DNA of 64,000 nucleotides, taken from positions 1,612,001 through 1,676,000 of the forward strand of contig MCGE01000007.1 of assembly GCA_002105175.1 (NCBI GenBank), in the 5' to 3' direction. The position numbers and the translations under genes are program-made. Each line of letters begins with the position of its first letter. Positions within the stretch are counted from its first letter, which is position 1. The notes beneath the pieces were generated by a model. The model was not told where the DNA came from. It was given only the letters and a program-made list of their open reading frames with translations, and searched no databases. The stretch comes from Absidia repens (Eukaryota; Mucoromycota; Mucoromycetes; Mucorales; Cunninghamellaceae). Below, one piece after another: positions 12,076 through 24,815 of this stretch.

Positions 12076-13967
12076 ATGAATAGCCAAAAAGTCGGTATTC
12101 TTGGAGGTAAAACGATATAAGATTAGCTCTTTGCTTATTTTCGATATATACGGAAGAAACTGACTATGATTCCATTTTTACTTTTTTTTTTTTTAGGTGG
12201 CCAACTTGGTCGCATGATGGTTGAAGCTGCTTCTCGTTTGAACTTGGAGGTAGTTATTCTTGATTCGCCCTTGGATGCCCCTGCCAAACAAATTGAATCC
12301 ACTCAAGAACATATTGCCGGTGCTTTTAATGATGAAACCAAGATTCGCGAACTTGCTGGCAAGGTGGATGTCTTGACGGTGGAAATCGAACACGTCAATG
12401 CTGGTGTTCTGTCTTCCTTGGAAAAGAATGGCCATGTCGTCCACCCATCTGCCTTTACTGTGCTGACCATTCAAGACAAATTTGTACAAAAGAATCACCT
12501 TGTCGCTCATGGCGTCCCTGTAGCTGATTATATGGAAACCCCTGATCGCGCGTCTGTGGAAGCTGCTGGACAAAAGTTTGGCTACCCCTTCATGCTCAAA
12601 TCAAAAACGATGGCCTATGATGGTAAAGGCAACTATGTAGTGAAATCGGAACAAGACATCCAACCTGCCATGGAAGCTTTGAGCAAGACACCTTTGTATG
12701 CTGAAAAATGGGCACCCTTTACCAAGGAACTGGCTGTGATGGTGGTCCGCCGTGCGAATGGCGAAATCCGATCCTACCCTGTGGTGGAAACAATTCACAA
12801 GAACAGTATCTGTCATTTGGTGATTGCTCCTGCTCAAGTGGATGGTGCTGTCCTTCGCCGTGCTCAAGCCGTGGCTGAAAACGCAATCAAGTCCTTCCCT
12901 GGTGCCGGTGTCTTTGGTGTCGAAATGTTTGTCTTGGAAGATGAATCCATCTTGTTGAATGAAATCGCCCCTCGTCCCCACAACTCTGGTCATTACACTA
13001 TCGAAGCATGTGAAACATCTCAATACGAAAACCACTTGCGTGCTATTCTGGATATGCCTCTTGGATCTACGGCGATGAAGGTACCTGCTTCTATCATGGT
13101 GAACATCTTGGGTGAATCTGAAAGCATGGAAGAATGCTATCGACCTTGTCAAGAAGCGCTTGCTGTGGATGGCGCTACTATTCATCTCTATGGTAAGAAG
13201 GCTTGCCGTGCTGGTCGCAAGATGGGCCATATTACTGTGGTTGGTGAATCTATGATGCAAACTCAACAACGCCTTGCCCCCATCCTGAAGGCGATTGAAC
13301 CAAATGTGGAACGCCCTCTTACCTTACGTCCTTTGGTTGGTATGATTATGGGATCTGATTCTGATTTGCCTGTCATGAAGGTGGGTGCTCAAATTTTGAA
13401 GCAATTCGGTATTCCTTTTGAATTATCTATCGTATCTGCTCATCGTACCCCGCTCCGTATGGTGGAATATGCAAAGTCTGCTGCTCAACGTGGTCTGATG
13501 GCTATTATTGCGGGTGCTGGTGGAGCTGCCCATTTACCTGGTATGGTTGCTGCTATGACCCCTTTGCCTGTCATTGGTGTTCCTGTGAAAGGCAGTTCTT
13601 TAGATGGTGTGGATTCTCTGCATAGCATTGTCCAAATGCCCGTAAGTGAAAATAAATGTACATGTTGGGTTTTGTAGTGGCAAGGTTGTGTTATTGACAT
13701 TTCTTTTCTTATTAGCGTGGTATTCCTGTTGCTACTGTTGCCATCAACAACAGTACAAATGCTGCTCTGCTTGCTATTCGTATCTTGGGTGCATCTATTC
13801 CTGGAATCTTGAAGCAAATGGAAGACTACATGGAAAAGATGGAAGGTGAAGTCATGACGAAGGTGGGCAAGCTGGACAATGTGGTAAGAAATAAGTTGAA
13901 GGAATTGAATATCGGCATGATATGATATTAAACTTTATTTTATATATAGGGCTGGGAAAACTATTGA
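12076..13967 (+). CDS. ADE2: Phosphoribosylaminoimidazole carboxylase (fused PurK-PurE)
   Basis: Purine synthesis: converts aminoimidazole ribonucleotide to carboxyaminoimidazole ribonucleotide. Four exons: 12076-12106, 12197-13641, 13716-13883 and 13950-13967, for 553 residues. Splicing of the short first exon restores the nucleotide-binding [11 protein letters not shown] block. Residues about 1-385 are the ATP-grasp (PurK-like) part, with [14 protein letters not shown] and [18 protein letters not shown]. From about residue 390 comes the PurE-like part, starting [15 protein letters not shown] and with [11 protein letters not shown] and [14 protein letters not shown]. This two-domain fusion and length are the usual fungal form. 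The last exon adds only GWENY and stop. The short first and last exons are easy to miss in automatic annotation. Confidence 0.96.
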
Positions 13968-15650
13968 AATAGATTATTATGAATTGTATATATTAGTATA
14001 GTGTTAGTTACTTGTTTGAATAAAAGAAATACTATCAATAAAGAAACTTTTATCAATGTTTTGTTTTGTTTTATGAATGTGTCTGTCTCAGAGGGATGGG
14101 GGTTAGTATAGTATAGTATAGATTGTTTGAATCAAGTTACTTTGAATAGGCACTTGATTATTTTTTTGCTTTGCTATTTTTTTATTTTTATTTTATTTTA
14201 TTGTTTGTGTGTCTGATCTAGAAGAAAACAAAGCGTTGCTCTACTTATTGTGATTGTACTAATGCGATAATGATAAAGAATGATGTAGCACTTGACACCA
14301 TGTCCTATCATTAATAGCACTTTGGATACAAATGCATTTTATTACTTGTGCAACCATTCGATTAGTTTGATCACGAGTTGATTTTGCTAAATGTGATGAA
14401 TGTATAGTGCATACTGCTCATTCAGAAACTGTTTGACAGTTACTCTTAACGTTCTTGTCAATTATAATGCCCAGAATTCGTCCCCATTTAGTTTCATCAC
14501 ACAAAACCCGACATCTTTTTTCCTCCCATATTTTGATCAACGTTCGTACGCGAAAAAAAAATCATATATCGCAAGTCAACCAAATTACACAATTAAAGAC
14601 CCTAATATTGAAATATGGTATCATACGATAGGTATAAGTGTATCCTTCATATGATTGATATCAGTTTGTATCATTTTTACCCCAAGAAAAAGTCGGGCTT
14701 AATTGAAACTTGTACCTAAGATGCTCCTACAGTTATTGGTTTGTTTGGAGGAATGAGCGGAAGGTAAAAACAAAAAGGAAAAATTATTAAAGCGGACTCA
14801 GTTCCCACCACAATAATGCAGTTCCCCTATTCTTCTTTAAATCAATTCAAATTTGGGTGACACAATAGCTAGCTTCATGTAGTTATGATATGATGCCATC
14901 ATTTGGGTATATTCTTAGCTTGCCTCACTTCTGTGCTTTTATTCACTGCCAAAAAATGAAAGGTTAAAAAATCAAAAAAGGAATGTCATGTGCTTCGGAA
15001 CCCAAAAAACTTATCATGCTTTTAATATTTCCCATACTTTTTTTTTTCTTTTTTCCTTTTTTTCCTCTCTCTTTCTCTCTCTTCCCACTCTCGCCATTCC
15101 TTATTTGCTGTTGGTTTCATATTGCTCCATTCTTCCCTTCTATTTTATTCCTTCTTCTGTACATTCTTATTACTCCCTTTTTACTATCTCATTTTTTTTT
15201 TTTGTAGTTATAATGAACGCTATTCTTCTTTAGTTCCTCATCATTAGCCCTTGTTTTATTTTCCCCATTCAAATTTATATTTTGCCTTGACATTTTATCT
15301 TCTCAAAACCATGATTATTATTTCTTACCTTGTTTGCCTCTCTTCTTCTTCAGCCATTTGGGATTTGACTATCTGAATCAACTTTTTACTTTTACCACAA
15401 CAGCAACATCATACAGCAATACCAACAGCAATAAAAACAACAACATAACCTCAGCAAATTACCCTTTTTCCTAAACAACTATTACAACAACAAGTCTACC
15501 AATACGTAGATATTATCCTCAATAAGGTACAGTACATCACGATGCATTCTGTCAAATCTTAAAACGGGACCTATTCACTCACAATTATGTGTATCCTTTC
15601 ATAGATCTACATTCACTTCTCTATATATATTTATATCACCTCATTTTACT
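13968..15650. other. Intergenic region between ADE2 and the kinase gene
   Basis: ADE2 3' flank (AATAAA at about 14019-14024), then about 1.6 kb with no supported gene. Notable are a pyrimidine-rich stretch at about 15037-15200 and a CAA-rich stretch at about 15397-15500, likely the 5' leader of the kinase transcript. Short open frames here are low complexity. Confidence 0.5.
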
Positions 15651-16877
15651 ATGGCCCCTCAAACGCAACCTGACTACTGGTCCCAAGCTTCACTATCGAT
15701 GGTGGACAAGATTATTGACAAAGACTACCAACTTTTGGAGGAACTTGGTCATGGCTCTTATGGCTGCCTCTTTCTCGGTCAATGTTTATCCAACAACAAC
15801 TATGTCGCTATCAAAGTACTGAGCAAAATTGGCTTAGATTATGAACAACTTCAATTACAGCAACTCGAAATCGACATCCAAGCGTCCCTTAAGCATCCTT
15901 CTCTATTAGGCTTAGAACGAGTGATTCATGAAAAAAACCACGTCTTTATGGTGATGGAACTCTGTGATCAAGGTGATTTGTTTGACTTTGTTATGCAGGA
16001 TCAGCATATCAACAAGGTGCGTGATGAAACCCTGGTCAAGTCTGTCTTCCTTCAAATCTTGGACGCCGTACAACACATGCATAGTCAAGGCATCTACCAC
16101 CGCGATATTAAAATGGAAAATATTTTACTTCGAGGGGATGATGATGGCAATGACGACAGTGCCTTTACCTGCAAGGTCGCCGATTTTGGTCTCGCCACTC
16201 GTGAACGTTATTCTTTGGAATTTGGCTGCGGGTCCATCACTTACCTGGCTCCCGAACACTTTGATGACAGTGATGATGGTGCTTCTTCTTTGATCACAAC
16301 TACTGAACTGGTGCCTTATGATGCTGCTGCCTCTGATATATGGAGTCTTGGTATTCTTTTATTGGCCTTTTTATTTGGACGGAACCCTTGGCAAGAAGCA
16401 ACGAGCATGGATCCATCATTTACCGAGTTCAAACGTGACCCATCGGTTCTGAAAACCCACCTCTTCCCTGAACTGTCAACATCTTGTACACAATTTCTTC
16501 ACGGCATTCTTGCTATGCATGGAACAGACCGACCCTCTATTGATCAGATGAAGGAACAGTTTCTGCAGTTGGATTCGTTGTTGGCTTCTAGCGATGGTGA
16601 TGACCTGAAACAAGACGATTATGCAAGAATACCTATGGACATTCCTTCTATGCACAAGCCCACCGAGAAAACAACATTTGATTCCGCCATCTTTAGTGCA
16701 AACACTTCAACAGGTATGTCATGGTCTGATATGGTGGAAGAGGACATTCAACGTGATCAAGATGTTTATGGCTACTCCTCCCTCTCCTCCTCCTCTGTTA
16801 TTGATGATGAACCGCAAGATTATGATGATACCGACGTGTTTGTCCATAGTCAAGAAAAGGAATCGTGGTGGCTCTGA
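15651..16877 (+). CDS. Serine/threonine protein kinase, Ran1/Ksp1-like
   Basis: Single-exon gene of 408 residues. The kinase domain runs from about residue 25 to 310. It has the glycine loop GHGSYG at 33-38, the AIK lysine at 55, the catalytic loop HRDIKMEN from His150, DFG at 178-180 and APE-type LAPEHF near 200. All catalytic residues are present. The ELCDQGDLFDFV and YHRDIKMENILL blocks resemble the Ran1/Ksp1/Sks1 group that acts in nutrient and filamentation or meiosis control. The last 90 residues are acidic and Ser-rich, with no recognised domain. Subfamily assignment is from motif flavour and could shift to a neighbouring group; kinase identity is firm. A long CAA-rich leader precedes the start. 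Confidence 0.9.
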   Translation: MAPQTQPDYWSQASLSMVDKIIDKDYQLLEELGHGSYGCLFLGQCLSNNNYVAIKVLSKIGLDYEQLQLQQLEIDIQASLKHPSLLGLERVIHEKNHVFMVMELCDQGDLFDFVMQDQHINKVRDETLVKSVFLQILDAVQHMHSQGIYHRDIKMENILLRGDDDGNDDSAFTCKVADFGLATRERYSLEFGCGSITYLAPEHFDDSDDGASSLITTTELVPYDAAASDIWSLGILLLAFLFGRNPWQEATSMDPSFTEFKRDPSVLKTHLFPELSTSCTQFLHGILAMHGTDRPSIDQMKEQFLQLDSLLASSDGDDLKQDDYARIPMDIPSMHKPTEKTTFDSAIFSANTSTGMSWSDMVEEDIQRDQDVYGYSSLSSSSVIDDEPQDYDDTDVFVHSQEKESWWL

Positions 16878-17282
16878 AAATCATTTGGATCCCAAAATTA
16901 GTTTCCACTGTATGTATTCTTTTCTGTAGTCATAGATTTCCGTCTCCCTCTTCTTCTTCTTTGTATATCGTTTATTTACTCCCCTTCATTCTGCCTATGA
17001 CGAAATGCGCTCCCTTCATTTAGTTTGTTTTACATTTATTATTATATTTAAATATTATTGTAGTATCATCACATCCCTCTCCCCCTGTCTCTTTTTAGTT
17101 TTAGTGTGCTAAATCAATCAATAAAGAATTTATTTTATCCTCAACTGAAGCATTATTTCATTGTCCTCTCCTTTTTTTTTTTTTTCTCACCTGTCATTCT
17201 CCTGTCCTCCCCCATCTTTTGAGTGATTGCCCAGTGATATTATTCATGTATCACAAAGCTTTCCATGCGCCATTAATGATGC

Positions 17283-17314
<32 letters not shown>

Positions 17315-18134
17315 CTCCTTTATTTTAGTCTATTCTCAATGTTGATAATTATCATATTAAAATTTAGTTAGTAGATACGTCCTGTGTCATGGTCAATGTG
17401 AGCGAAATTTCATAAAATTCAACCAAACCTATGTCATCATCACATCGAAAAAAAGGTTGTGTGGTGCCACACATGCAATGCAAACCATAATAGGTATTAA
17501 ACTCCGCTTTTCAAAACTGAGATCTTCCAATATGTTGAGTATGATGGATTTGTCACAAAGATAAAAAAAATAACGTCATATAGGGTTGTTGTTTTTTTTC
17601 TGAGGAGTATATTACTCAACTTGATGAGATCGGTCCCTTTGATGTATCCCTCTACCACATTCATTCCCAAACAGCGCGCAATAATTTAACATGGTCCCGC
17701 CTAGACCTCCTAATCGCAGCTAAACATCTTGTTTTTTTATTTTGTTTTAATAAACACCTTTTTGTTTCTCGGAAACCCCTACTTTTTTTTTTTCTTGATG
17801 ACGACATGTCATGTCTTTCCCTCCCAATTCTTCTCAATACCGAATAACTGGGCAAAATAAATAAATCACTGTCAGAATCCTGTCCCTCCTCTCCTTTGAT
17901 TTTTCAACCCCCGCTTTGTTTTCACTCTCATCACCCACCAAAAAAAAAAAAATGTGACCCCTGATTCCCTCCCCTCTCAAAGAAAATAAAAAAGACGATT
18001 TGCATAAAGGATAAAATAAGTGGAAAATATTTATTAAGAATAAAATAATAATAATAATAATAAGAGGACCGAGGAGATAAAAAAAAAATTTAGAAGCAAA
18101 CAAAAGACTAACTACATAGGAGAGTATACAGGAA

Positions 18135-18166
<32 letters not shown>

Positions 18167-18176
18167 GAAGCTAAAA
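16878..18176. other. Intergenic region between convergent kinase and RGS genes
   Basis: 3' flanks of two convergent genes. An AATAAA sits near 17122 and an A tract of about 27 bp at 17282-17308. There is a further A tract close to the RGS stop (about 18137-18161) and an AATAAT microsatellite at about 18041-18062. No gene is supported. Confidence 0.5.
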
Positions 18177-20206
18177 CTAAACCTTCAGCATCATGATTCC
18201 ATGTTCCAAGCCCGGGACGTTTTCTTTTTTCTGGTACCCTTGCAACCAAGTGATGAATTTCGGGACGGAGTCCGCGGACATGAGGCGACAGATCTGGGTC
18301 TCGACACGATCGAAGCGTTTGATCATCGAGCGTAAGCACTGCGCATTGGATTGGGACGACGTGTTGACCACGGTGGGGGCATACGTGGTGGTGGGTACGA
18401 TTTTGACCATCGATGGCACCAACCGCGCCATTTCCTTCTGCAAATCTTGATCCACATTCAATTCCCATTTGGCGCCCGGCGAAAGATACGTTGACCAGAT
18501 CCCATACGCATCCTCCAATAAATCCATTTGGTTCTGCGATGGCATCGCAGGGTTCTGGTTCTTGCATTTCCGTCGCAGGTTGTTGTAGTCGATCCAAAAG
18601 TCCAGGTTTTCAGAACAAAAGTTGGCCCGTAAGAAATCCGTAAACAGCGACCGAAGTTGACCGTCATTCAAAATAATCATCAGACGAGCGGAACTACCAT
18701 CGTATTGCTGCGATGATGATGGTGATGATGATGCTGATGACGGTGATGATGATGATGACGGTGATGATAATGGTGGTGATGAGTGGTAAGTAGGTGACGG
18801 TGACGAGGGTGTTTCCATTGTTGCACTTGTCGGTCGAGAAGAAGCATTGGGGATAGTAGAGATAGGGGGTAACGCCAAAGCACCTGGGACATACGGTGAC
18901 GATGGAGTAGCTGGAGGTGAGGTGGGTAGTGATGCCGCAGAAACGGATGATTTTGTTGATGCTAATGAGGCCCGTCGTTCGTGAGCTGCTGAGGTCTTGA
19001 CTGTTTTCACCGTATCCAATACCAAATTGCGTCCCTTCACTGTCACCATCATCAATGTTCCTTTGGATGATTCGATGGTAGAGTTGTCCAAGTGATCATC
19101 TTCATTTTGGTAATCAATCCATCCATGCCGTAAGAATTCAGTTGTCACGGTTTCCGCTTCGTCACGAGACGCGATAGTACAAAAGGAGACGAGCCAGTCG
19201 CAGCATAATTGAGTCGAGAAAATCACACGGAGTCTTTTGGTGGATGATGGGGATGTTGCCGGTTGTTGTCGATCCTGTTGCTGTTGGCGGGCTGATGTTG
19301 CTGATTGAATTAGCTTGTTGTCAAATAAGTGGAAACGGTCAGCCAGGCTAGTGCTGTTGTTGTTGCCGCTACTGGATGAGGACCAAGATACACTTGTTGC
19401 TGCTGATCCGACAGAGAGATCGGGTGCATTGCCTGAATCCGCTGAATGAGAAGAAGAGATGGAACTTCGCTTGGAGAGAGAAGCCCTTGATGGTGATGAT
19501 GGTGATTGCGTTTCTTCCTTTCCACTGCCACCATTGCCTTCCACAGATAATCCATTGACCACCGTACGGAATAAAGAAGCCATATTTTGCCTACTCAACA
19601 TCAATTGATCATCATCAGATCGTTCCAAAGTCACCAAACCAAACCTAGCCGTTGTCATTTCATGAAGAAGGAAATGATCCGCCTGTGTTTCTTTGCAAAA
19701 ATCCTTCAAGATCACCAAACCTTTCGGAGTCAGTTGCCATAAACCACGGTCCCGGAAGGAACGGCTATTAGGATCCACAGCATTGAACATGAGACGAGAC
19801 CAAAGGAATTGCTGACAGAGAGCTTTTGCCACACCACGTTCCATGTTGAAAGTTGTTGTCGTAACTGTTGTCACTAATTGGGAAGAATCTTTGGGATCGG
19901 GTACACGAATGGACTGCGAGAATTGCAATGAGCCAAGTACTTTGATAGCATCTTCCGAGCTGAAGGTCTTGTCATAGGTACGGAATAAATAACGGTGGGA
20001 ATCAAACTTGATTTGGGTGATCAGAGCACCAAAAAGGTTATGGACATCCTGTGTTCATTGAGAAGAAAAAAAATTGAATAAAAAGAAAAATGAAGCAGAA
20101 AGCTTTTTGGAACATCTAATGATTCCATTTCGGGATTTCAATTTACCTTCATGTATGGTCGACCGTCCACAGTGAATTTCATTACAGAGGTATATGCTTG
20201 AGCCAT
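18177..20206 (-). CDS. Regulator of G-protein signalling with DEP-type N-terminus (FlbA/Rgs1-like)
   Basis: GTPase-activating protein for heterotrimeric G-alpha, acting at the plasma membrane to damp pheromone or developmental signalling. Two exons: 20206-20147 and 20048-18177, giving 643 residues. The N-terminal half contains two DEP-like units (for example HNLFGALITQIKFDSHRYLF and LWQLTPKGLVILKDFC; a second around STQLCCDWLVSFC). A long Ser/Pro-rich linker includes codon-repeat tracts (Ser/Pro at about 18710-18790). The RGS box covers about residues 485-635, with LRSLFTDFLRANFCSENLDFW and a closing FDRVETQICRLMSADSVPKF. This DEP-DEP-linker-RGS layout and size match fungal FlbA/Sst2-like proteins. 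The small first exon is supported by a clean GTAAAT donor and CAG acceptor. Confidence 0.9.
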
Positions 20207-21340
20207 TAGAATTAATTATGTTGTAAGAAGAAATAAATTTTAGAAATAGAAGATAAAACAAAATAGATAAAAGATAAATCACTGTAGCGTATTTATGTAA
20301 ACTAAATTTGGATATTCAGTTTGACTACATAGTTACCATAGTCATATAAGGAGGCCAAAATATTCCCTTCTCATTGTATAAAATAATACACAAAACAAAG
20401 AATACTGTAAAAATAAAAATAAAAAAAAAAATAAAAAAACGTTTTTTCTCCCCAAAGTTTCCACAACTGTTCTTGGACATTTCTATAACGGTATTAAATG
20501 GAGTAAATCAAGAAAACCTGCTACATAGAAGTTTTGTCTATATATGGATGCAATGCATATACTAATCCCTTGACACTTGTTCTTTCTTTTCACTATCTTT
20601 GTCCAAAATGGATATCCTCCTTTCCATTATTGGCCTCAGGGCCTATTTTGGCTCCTTTTTTTTCGAATTGAAAGGAGAATTAACAAACAAAAGTGTCACG
20701 AAATAATCAAACAGTGATCCACACATACGCACACATCATACCACTACCCAAAATACAACCAAATCAGCCATCCTTCTCTAAAAGTCATATCAAAATTGTA
20801 TCCATCGATATTTTTATTTATAATCATTGCAAAAAAAAAATCTAAATCTAAATCTAAATCTAAAATGCAATTTCAGATAGAACTCCCAATAAGGTATAAA
20901 AGGAATATCAATAGAATAAAGGGAGTCAAAATGTAAACTGTAAACTATGGAGTATAAGGTAAAAGATGATAAGGAGGGAAGGTAGTTGCCTTTTATTGGG
21001 TTGGAATCCGGGTAAAGTTCTCATCTTTTGTTTTTCGCTTTGGTCACTTCCTGATCGTAATCACCCTAGTTTCACCCATGGCCACTTGTTTTTTTGCTGT
21101 TGCTCATATCCTATATTGTCAAGTTGGTGCGCCCTATTTTCATACCTCCCTTACAGTACAAGTCTCCGCAAAACCATATTGCCGTTCCTATTACTTTCTT
21201 TGTTGAAGGAGAGTGATTAATGTTGTTGCTACATAATACTGATTCCCATTCATCGGTATATTGAAGTTTGTTGTTGTGTGGTGATATGATTGATAGCAAT
21301 GAAATGCAAAAGTTAACCGAAGATAAAATCAAAAAATTTC
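20207..21340. other. Intergenic region upstream of the RGS gene
   Basis: AT-rich spacer with a short tandem TCTAAA repeat at about 20840-20865 and an A tract at about 20829-20838. No coding region can be supported. Confidence 0.4.
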
Positions 21341-21633
21341 ATTGTTGTAGGTGATCAAACGTTTTCCATGCTGAAGATTTTTTTTTTGCCAAAAATGGAA
21401 CTTGGGTATTCCGCCCTTCGTCACTGTGGTATTTGCTGATGGAGTACTGTGAATGGTGAAGCCAATGTAATCTTTCATACGCAAATCCATAGTTACGTTG
21501 TTTGGAAGATGTTGTGCTGTGTCAAGCCATTTTCAAGCTTTCTAGACCTAGTGTTGATCTGCTGAAGAATCCTTGCATGGCAAGTCATTAAAATAATACC
21601 ATAGTCAATAAAATGCCAATACCAGCTTCACAA

Positions 21634-21676
<43 letters not shown>

Positions 21677-23205
21677 GACCTTACTTTTTCTTGGTAATAG
21701 ATATAGATAATAATTTGAGTTGATGTTGCCCGTTTGTGTTTCCAAGTCGCTCCAGACCAAAATGGCACCTTGAAGGTTACCGTCATAATCATCAGAAGTA
21801 TTGTCCATGAAAATTCAAATGCAGTATTTTAAGGAGATGCTGAAGGTAATAATAATAATGGCAATGTATCTTTTGGCGATGCGTTGTTGATGGTAGCTAA
21901 TAATCAAATCAATTCGGTAGTACCTCCTTGTCATCCAGCAGTTCCCTTTGTCTGTTTCGTTCCTATTCAGAGAGTGCGACATTTCACGACAATGTTGACC
22001 GATATCACTATTGTTGAAGAGCTAAACCATGATTATTGCTTCAAAGTTCCCCTTTCTGTCGCTGACGTTATTAGAACCCTTGATTCGTGTTTCAGCAACA
22101 TCCATACTAGAAATGCATGTCAGAATAATTAGAATAATATTAGTTGATTAGAGGAGCAAGTTAGAAAAAAAAAAGGGGGGAGGAGGAGGAGGGAAAATGG
22201 TTTCGTACCTTTGTGTCCATAGCCGTGAAGGAGCCATTCGAGAGAGTTTTCTTGCGCACATTAGTGACAGATCGACAGAGGGCGACAGGATTTGCAGTGT
22301 CAGAAGTAGTAAAAGGGTACAGCGGGATAGAGCAAGATGGTAAAATAGAAGGAGGTTGCCAACTCCGTAAAAGCGTCAGAAAACGAAGGACACCACATCA
22401 GCCAACATCTAGATCTGAAGAAAACCAACCTTTCAGGAAAGCGGAGAATCCATCACCTCCTTGTCTTTCATGAAACCGATCATTTGGGTAGTCGGTCTTG
22501 TAAAAAGAGATGCCATATAATGTCATTGCTGCTCAGCGGCGGTTGTATCCGAAGACCAGGACAGATATCAAAGGGACGTGCCAATATAATCGCGATGTCC
22601 AGAGTGTCAATAATCATTGCGTGTCGATGTAGAAGCGTCATTAAGTCAATAGTACATGCTTGTGTGTGCCTAACATTTATCGAGAAGCTGATCAGTGAGT
22701 GCATTTTCATACTTATTGGAATATTGTGCTTACCTGTAACTATTGAGATACCATAGTGAAAGGTTGGATTTCTATTGTATGCTTTCGGTCCAAGATATAT
22801 CCAGAATACAGTATCACTTGGAAGTTGGGAAATCCAGAAGGTGGCTTGATACTTTGAGTAATTGAGACCAAGATGTCATTGCATAATTTGGAAGATAAAG
22901 GCTAGAGTTCAGAATACGCATCACTATCACCATTTTTTGTATTAATTACCTGATAATATGACAAACACGAATATACAGTGCCAAGACCATAAATAAGGTA
23001 TTGTCAACATCATGAATCAGCTACTTCCACAACCTATTGTACTTAATATAGTGGTCTGAAAAGTCGGTTCAGTATTCACTCACATTTGTATTCATAAATG
23101 CGACATCACTTACTCCATAGAAGTCACCAGCAGAGAAAAAATTGATAATAAGTAGCAATACCATCCATTGCCTGGACGAATATAGTCGATCATAGGTTTG
23201 GAACA
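21341..23205 (-). other. Possible multi-exon gene for an unknown secreted or membrane protein (unresolved)
   Basis: Several minus-strand segments read like exons but cannot be joined with confidence. They are a hydrophobic leader-like stretch near 23120-23200 (MVLLLIINFFSAGDFYG), a segment at about 22745-22890 (PPSGFPNFQVILYSGYILD), a segment at about 21690-21808 (LVWSDLETQTGNINSNYYLY), and one at about 21370-21530 (NNVTMDLRMKDYIGFTIHS, with N-glycosylation sequons). Plausible GT and AG signals flank some of them. A T tract of about 39 bp at 21637-21675 interrupts the region. It could be a real gene, a decayed one, or chance. I do not recognise a family. Confidence 0.25.
21637..21675. repeat. 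Poly(T) tract of about 39 bp
   Basis: Uninterrupted T run; exact length may be affected by sequencing or assembly. One of many A/T homopolymers in the window. Confidence 0.8.
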
Positions 23206-23413
23206 CACTGAGAGGATAGACATGTCAGGACATATAGCATACCAAGATAAGAGGGACAATGATAAAAAAAAAGGGGGGGTGAAGAATAGCGGATATTCAA
23301 ATAGGGTAAGAAAAAAAAAAAAAAAAAAAAAAAAAAGACGCATAATGGATCAATATTTATTTTTCAAGAATAAAACCAAGCTAATAATAAATGGAGAGTG
23401 GAATGGGGGAATA

Positions 23414-24744
23414 CTATAACATTAAATTGGACATACGTTGGTTCACCAATATATCTGATAGTGACAGTTGTTGTAAATGCTTTCGAGAGTCAAAGTTTTT
23501 CGCCAGATCTGGTCCGCGCGGTTGTCGAATAGGAACAGGAATGGTATTTTGCTGGTCAGTTTCAGTGCTTTGCCTACCATTAACACCATTGAGTGAGTTT
23601 TTCGATATGTTATATTTATGAGCGTACTTTTTTTTTTTTTCTTCCAAGACTTACATGAATGGTTTTCGTAACGGACTATAACTTTCTCGTTTTGAAAGAG
23701 GTTCAGTGGGTGTGTATTCAAGAGCAGGTTTCTGATAACCACCAGTATTCAGGTCAGTTTCGTTTGTTTGCTGGAACAATAATCATTTGGTAAGTATATG
23801 GTGGCCATTTTCTTTAAATAACTGGTAAGTTTGTATTACCTTTTTCCGAATTTGCACATATCGATTAGGAAACACCCCAACAGAATGATGAAGTAATCCA
23901 AATTCTTCGGCAATCAAGTGCACATCCTTCCTTTCTTTTCCAGAATAGGTTTCAGGCATAAATACATCACGAGTGGGATCTTCAATAAAAGTCACTATTT
24001 GGTCATAAAGGTTCATAGATCGATTGTTGTTTGGAGGTCCACCGTCTACGTCAAAAATAAAATACATTAATCGATGATGTATGTACTACGTACTCTGTTC
24101 TATTCAACTTACTCTTTGGTTGAATCCTTGATTGTGGTTGATATTGACGGTCATTGTATACCAGATTCTTTTCCTCTGTGGTCGAGATATTGAATTGTGG
24201 TCCAAAAGATAGAGCTTTCTTGAATTCTACACGCAATTTCCTTCCACCCACTTCCAATTTAGTTAAACCAGATATGGCCTCCAGGGTTTCTTGAGAGTTT
24301 CGATAATTTGCAAATGCCAGACCACGGAACACACCATTGTCAAAATGATAATTGAGGGCATAAGGAATAGGAATACTATTGGCTTGCTAATAATAAAAAA
24401 AATAAAAAAAGAATATTTAGTGATACATATTCCTAATACGCAGATAACCAGACCCTTAGTTTTACCATAAGAAACATCAGCCCATCCTTCTTCAGATGAA
24501 AGGGGATATTCTTGATAACTATAGCAGTAGGTCCATCGTCAACATCTTCGACAGTCGTCTCCTGTGGAGTCAGTTGAGGTATAATGGAGGGCGACGATGG
24601 TGCAGAGTAGTAATCCTATATGACATGAAAAATTAAAACTTAGCAAGGACAAGTTCCTACTACATTTCAATAACTTACTTTGGACTTAATATTAATCCTT
24701 ATGGATATAGGATGAGATATACGAGGAGACGACTGCCCAGACAT
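23414..24744 (-). CDS. RRM and R3H RNA-binding protein, PIN4/Cip1-like
   Basis: Six exons on the minus strand: 24744-24679, 24615-24466, 24386-24113, 24045-23840, 23770-23655 and 23573-23414, giving 323 residues. The RRM lies at about residues 45-125, with TAIVIKNIPFHLKK as the first strand motif and RGLAFANYRNSQETLEAI across the RNP1 region. An R3H-like segment follows at about residues 170-225 (LYDQIVTFIEDPTRDVFMPE, then ERKDVHLIAEEFGLLHHSVG). The order RRM then R3H matches yeast PIN4 and fission yeast Cip1/Cip2, which control mRNA stability in stress and cell-cycle responses. The protein is shorter than those because the C-terminal tail is brief. The start lies in a 5' exon with a clean GTAAGT donor. 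It shares its upstream region with RPL10. Confidence 0.88.
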
Positions 24745-24784
24745 GATTGACCACAAAAAGAAAGGAGAGAAAAAAGAGAAACCG

Positions 24785-24815
<31 letters not shown>

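Noticed and set aside
12601..13269. 222-codon minus-strand frame inside ADE2
   Set aside because: Antisense shadow of a codon-biased gene; the plus-strand ADE2 frame is unambiguous.
20840..20865. TCTAAA tandem repeat as an interstitial telomere
   Set aside because: The unit differs from the fungal TTAGGG type and only about four copies are present.
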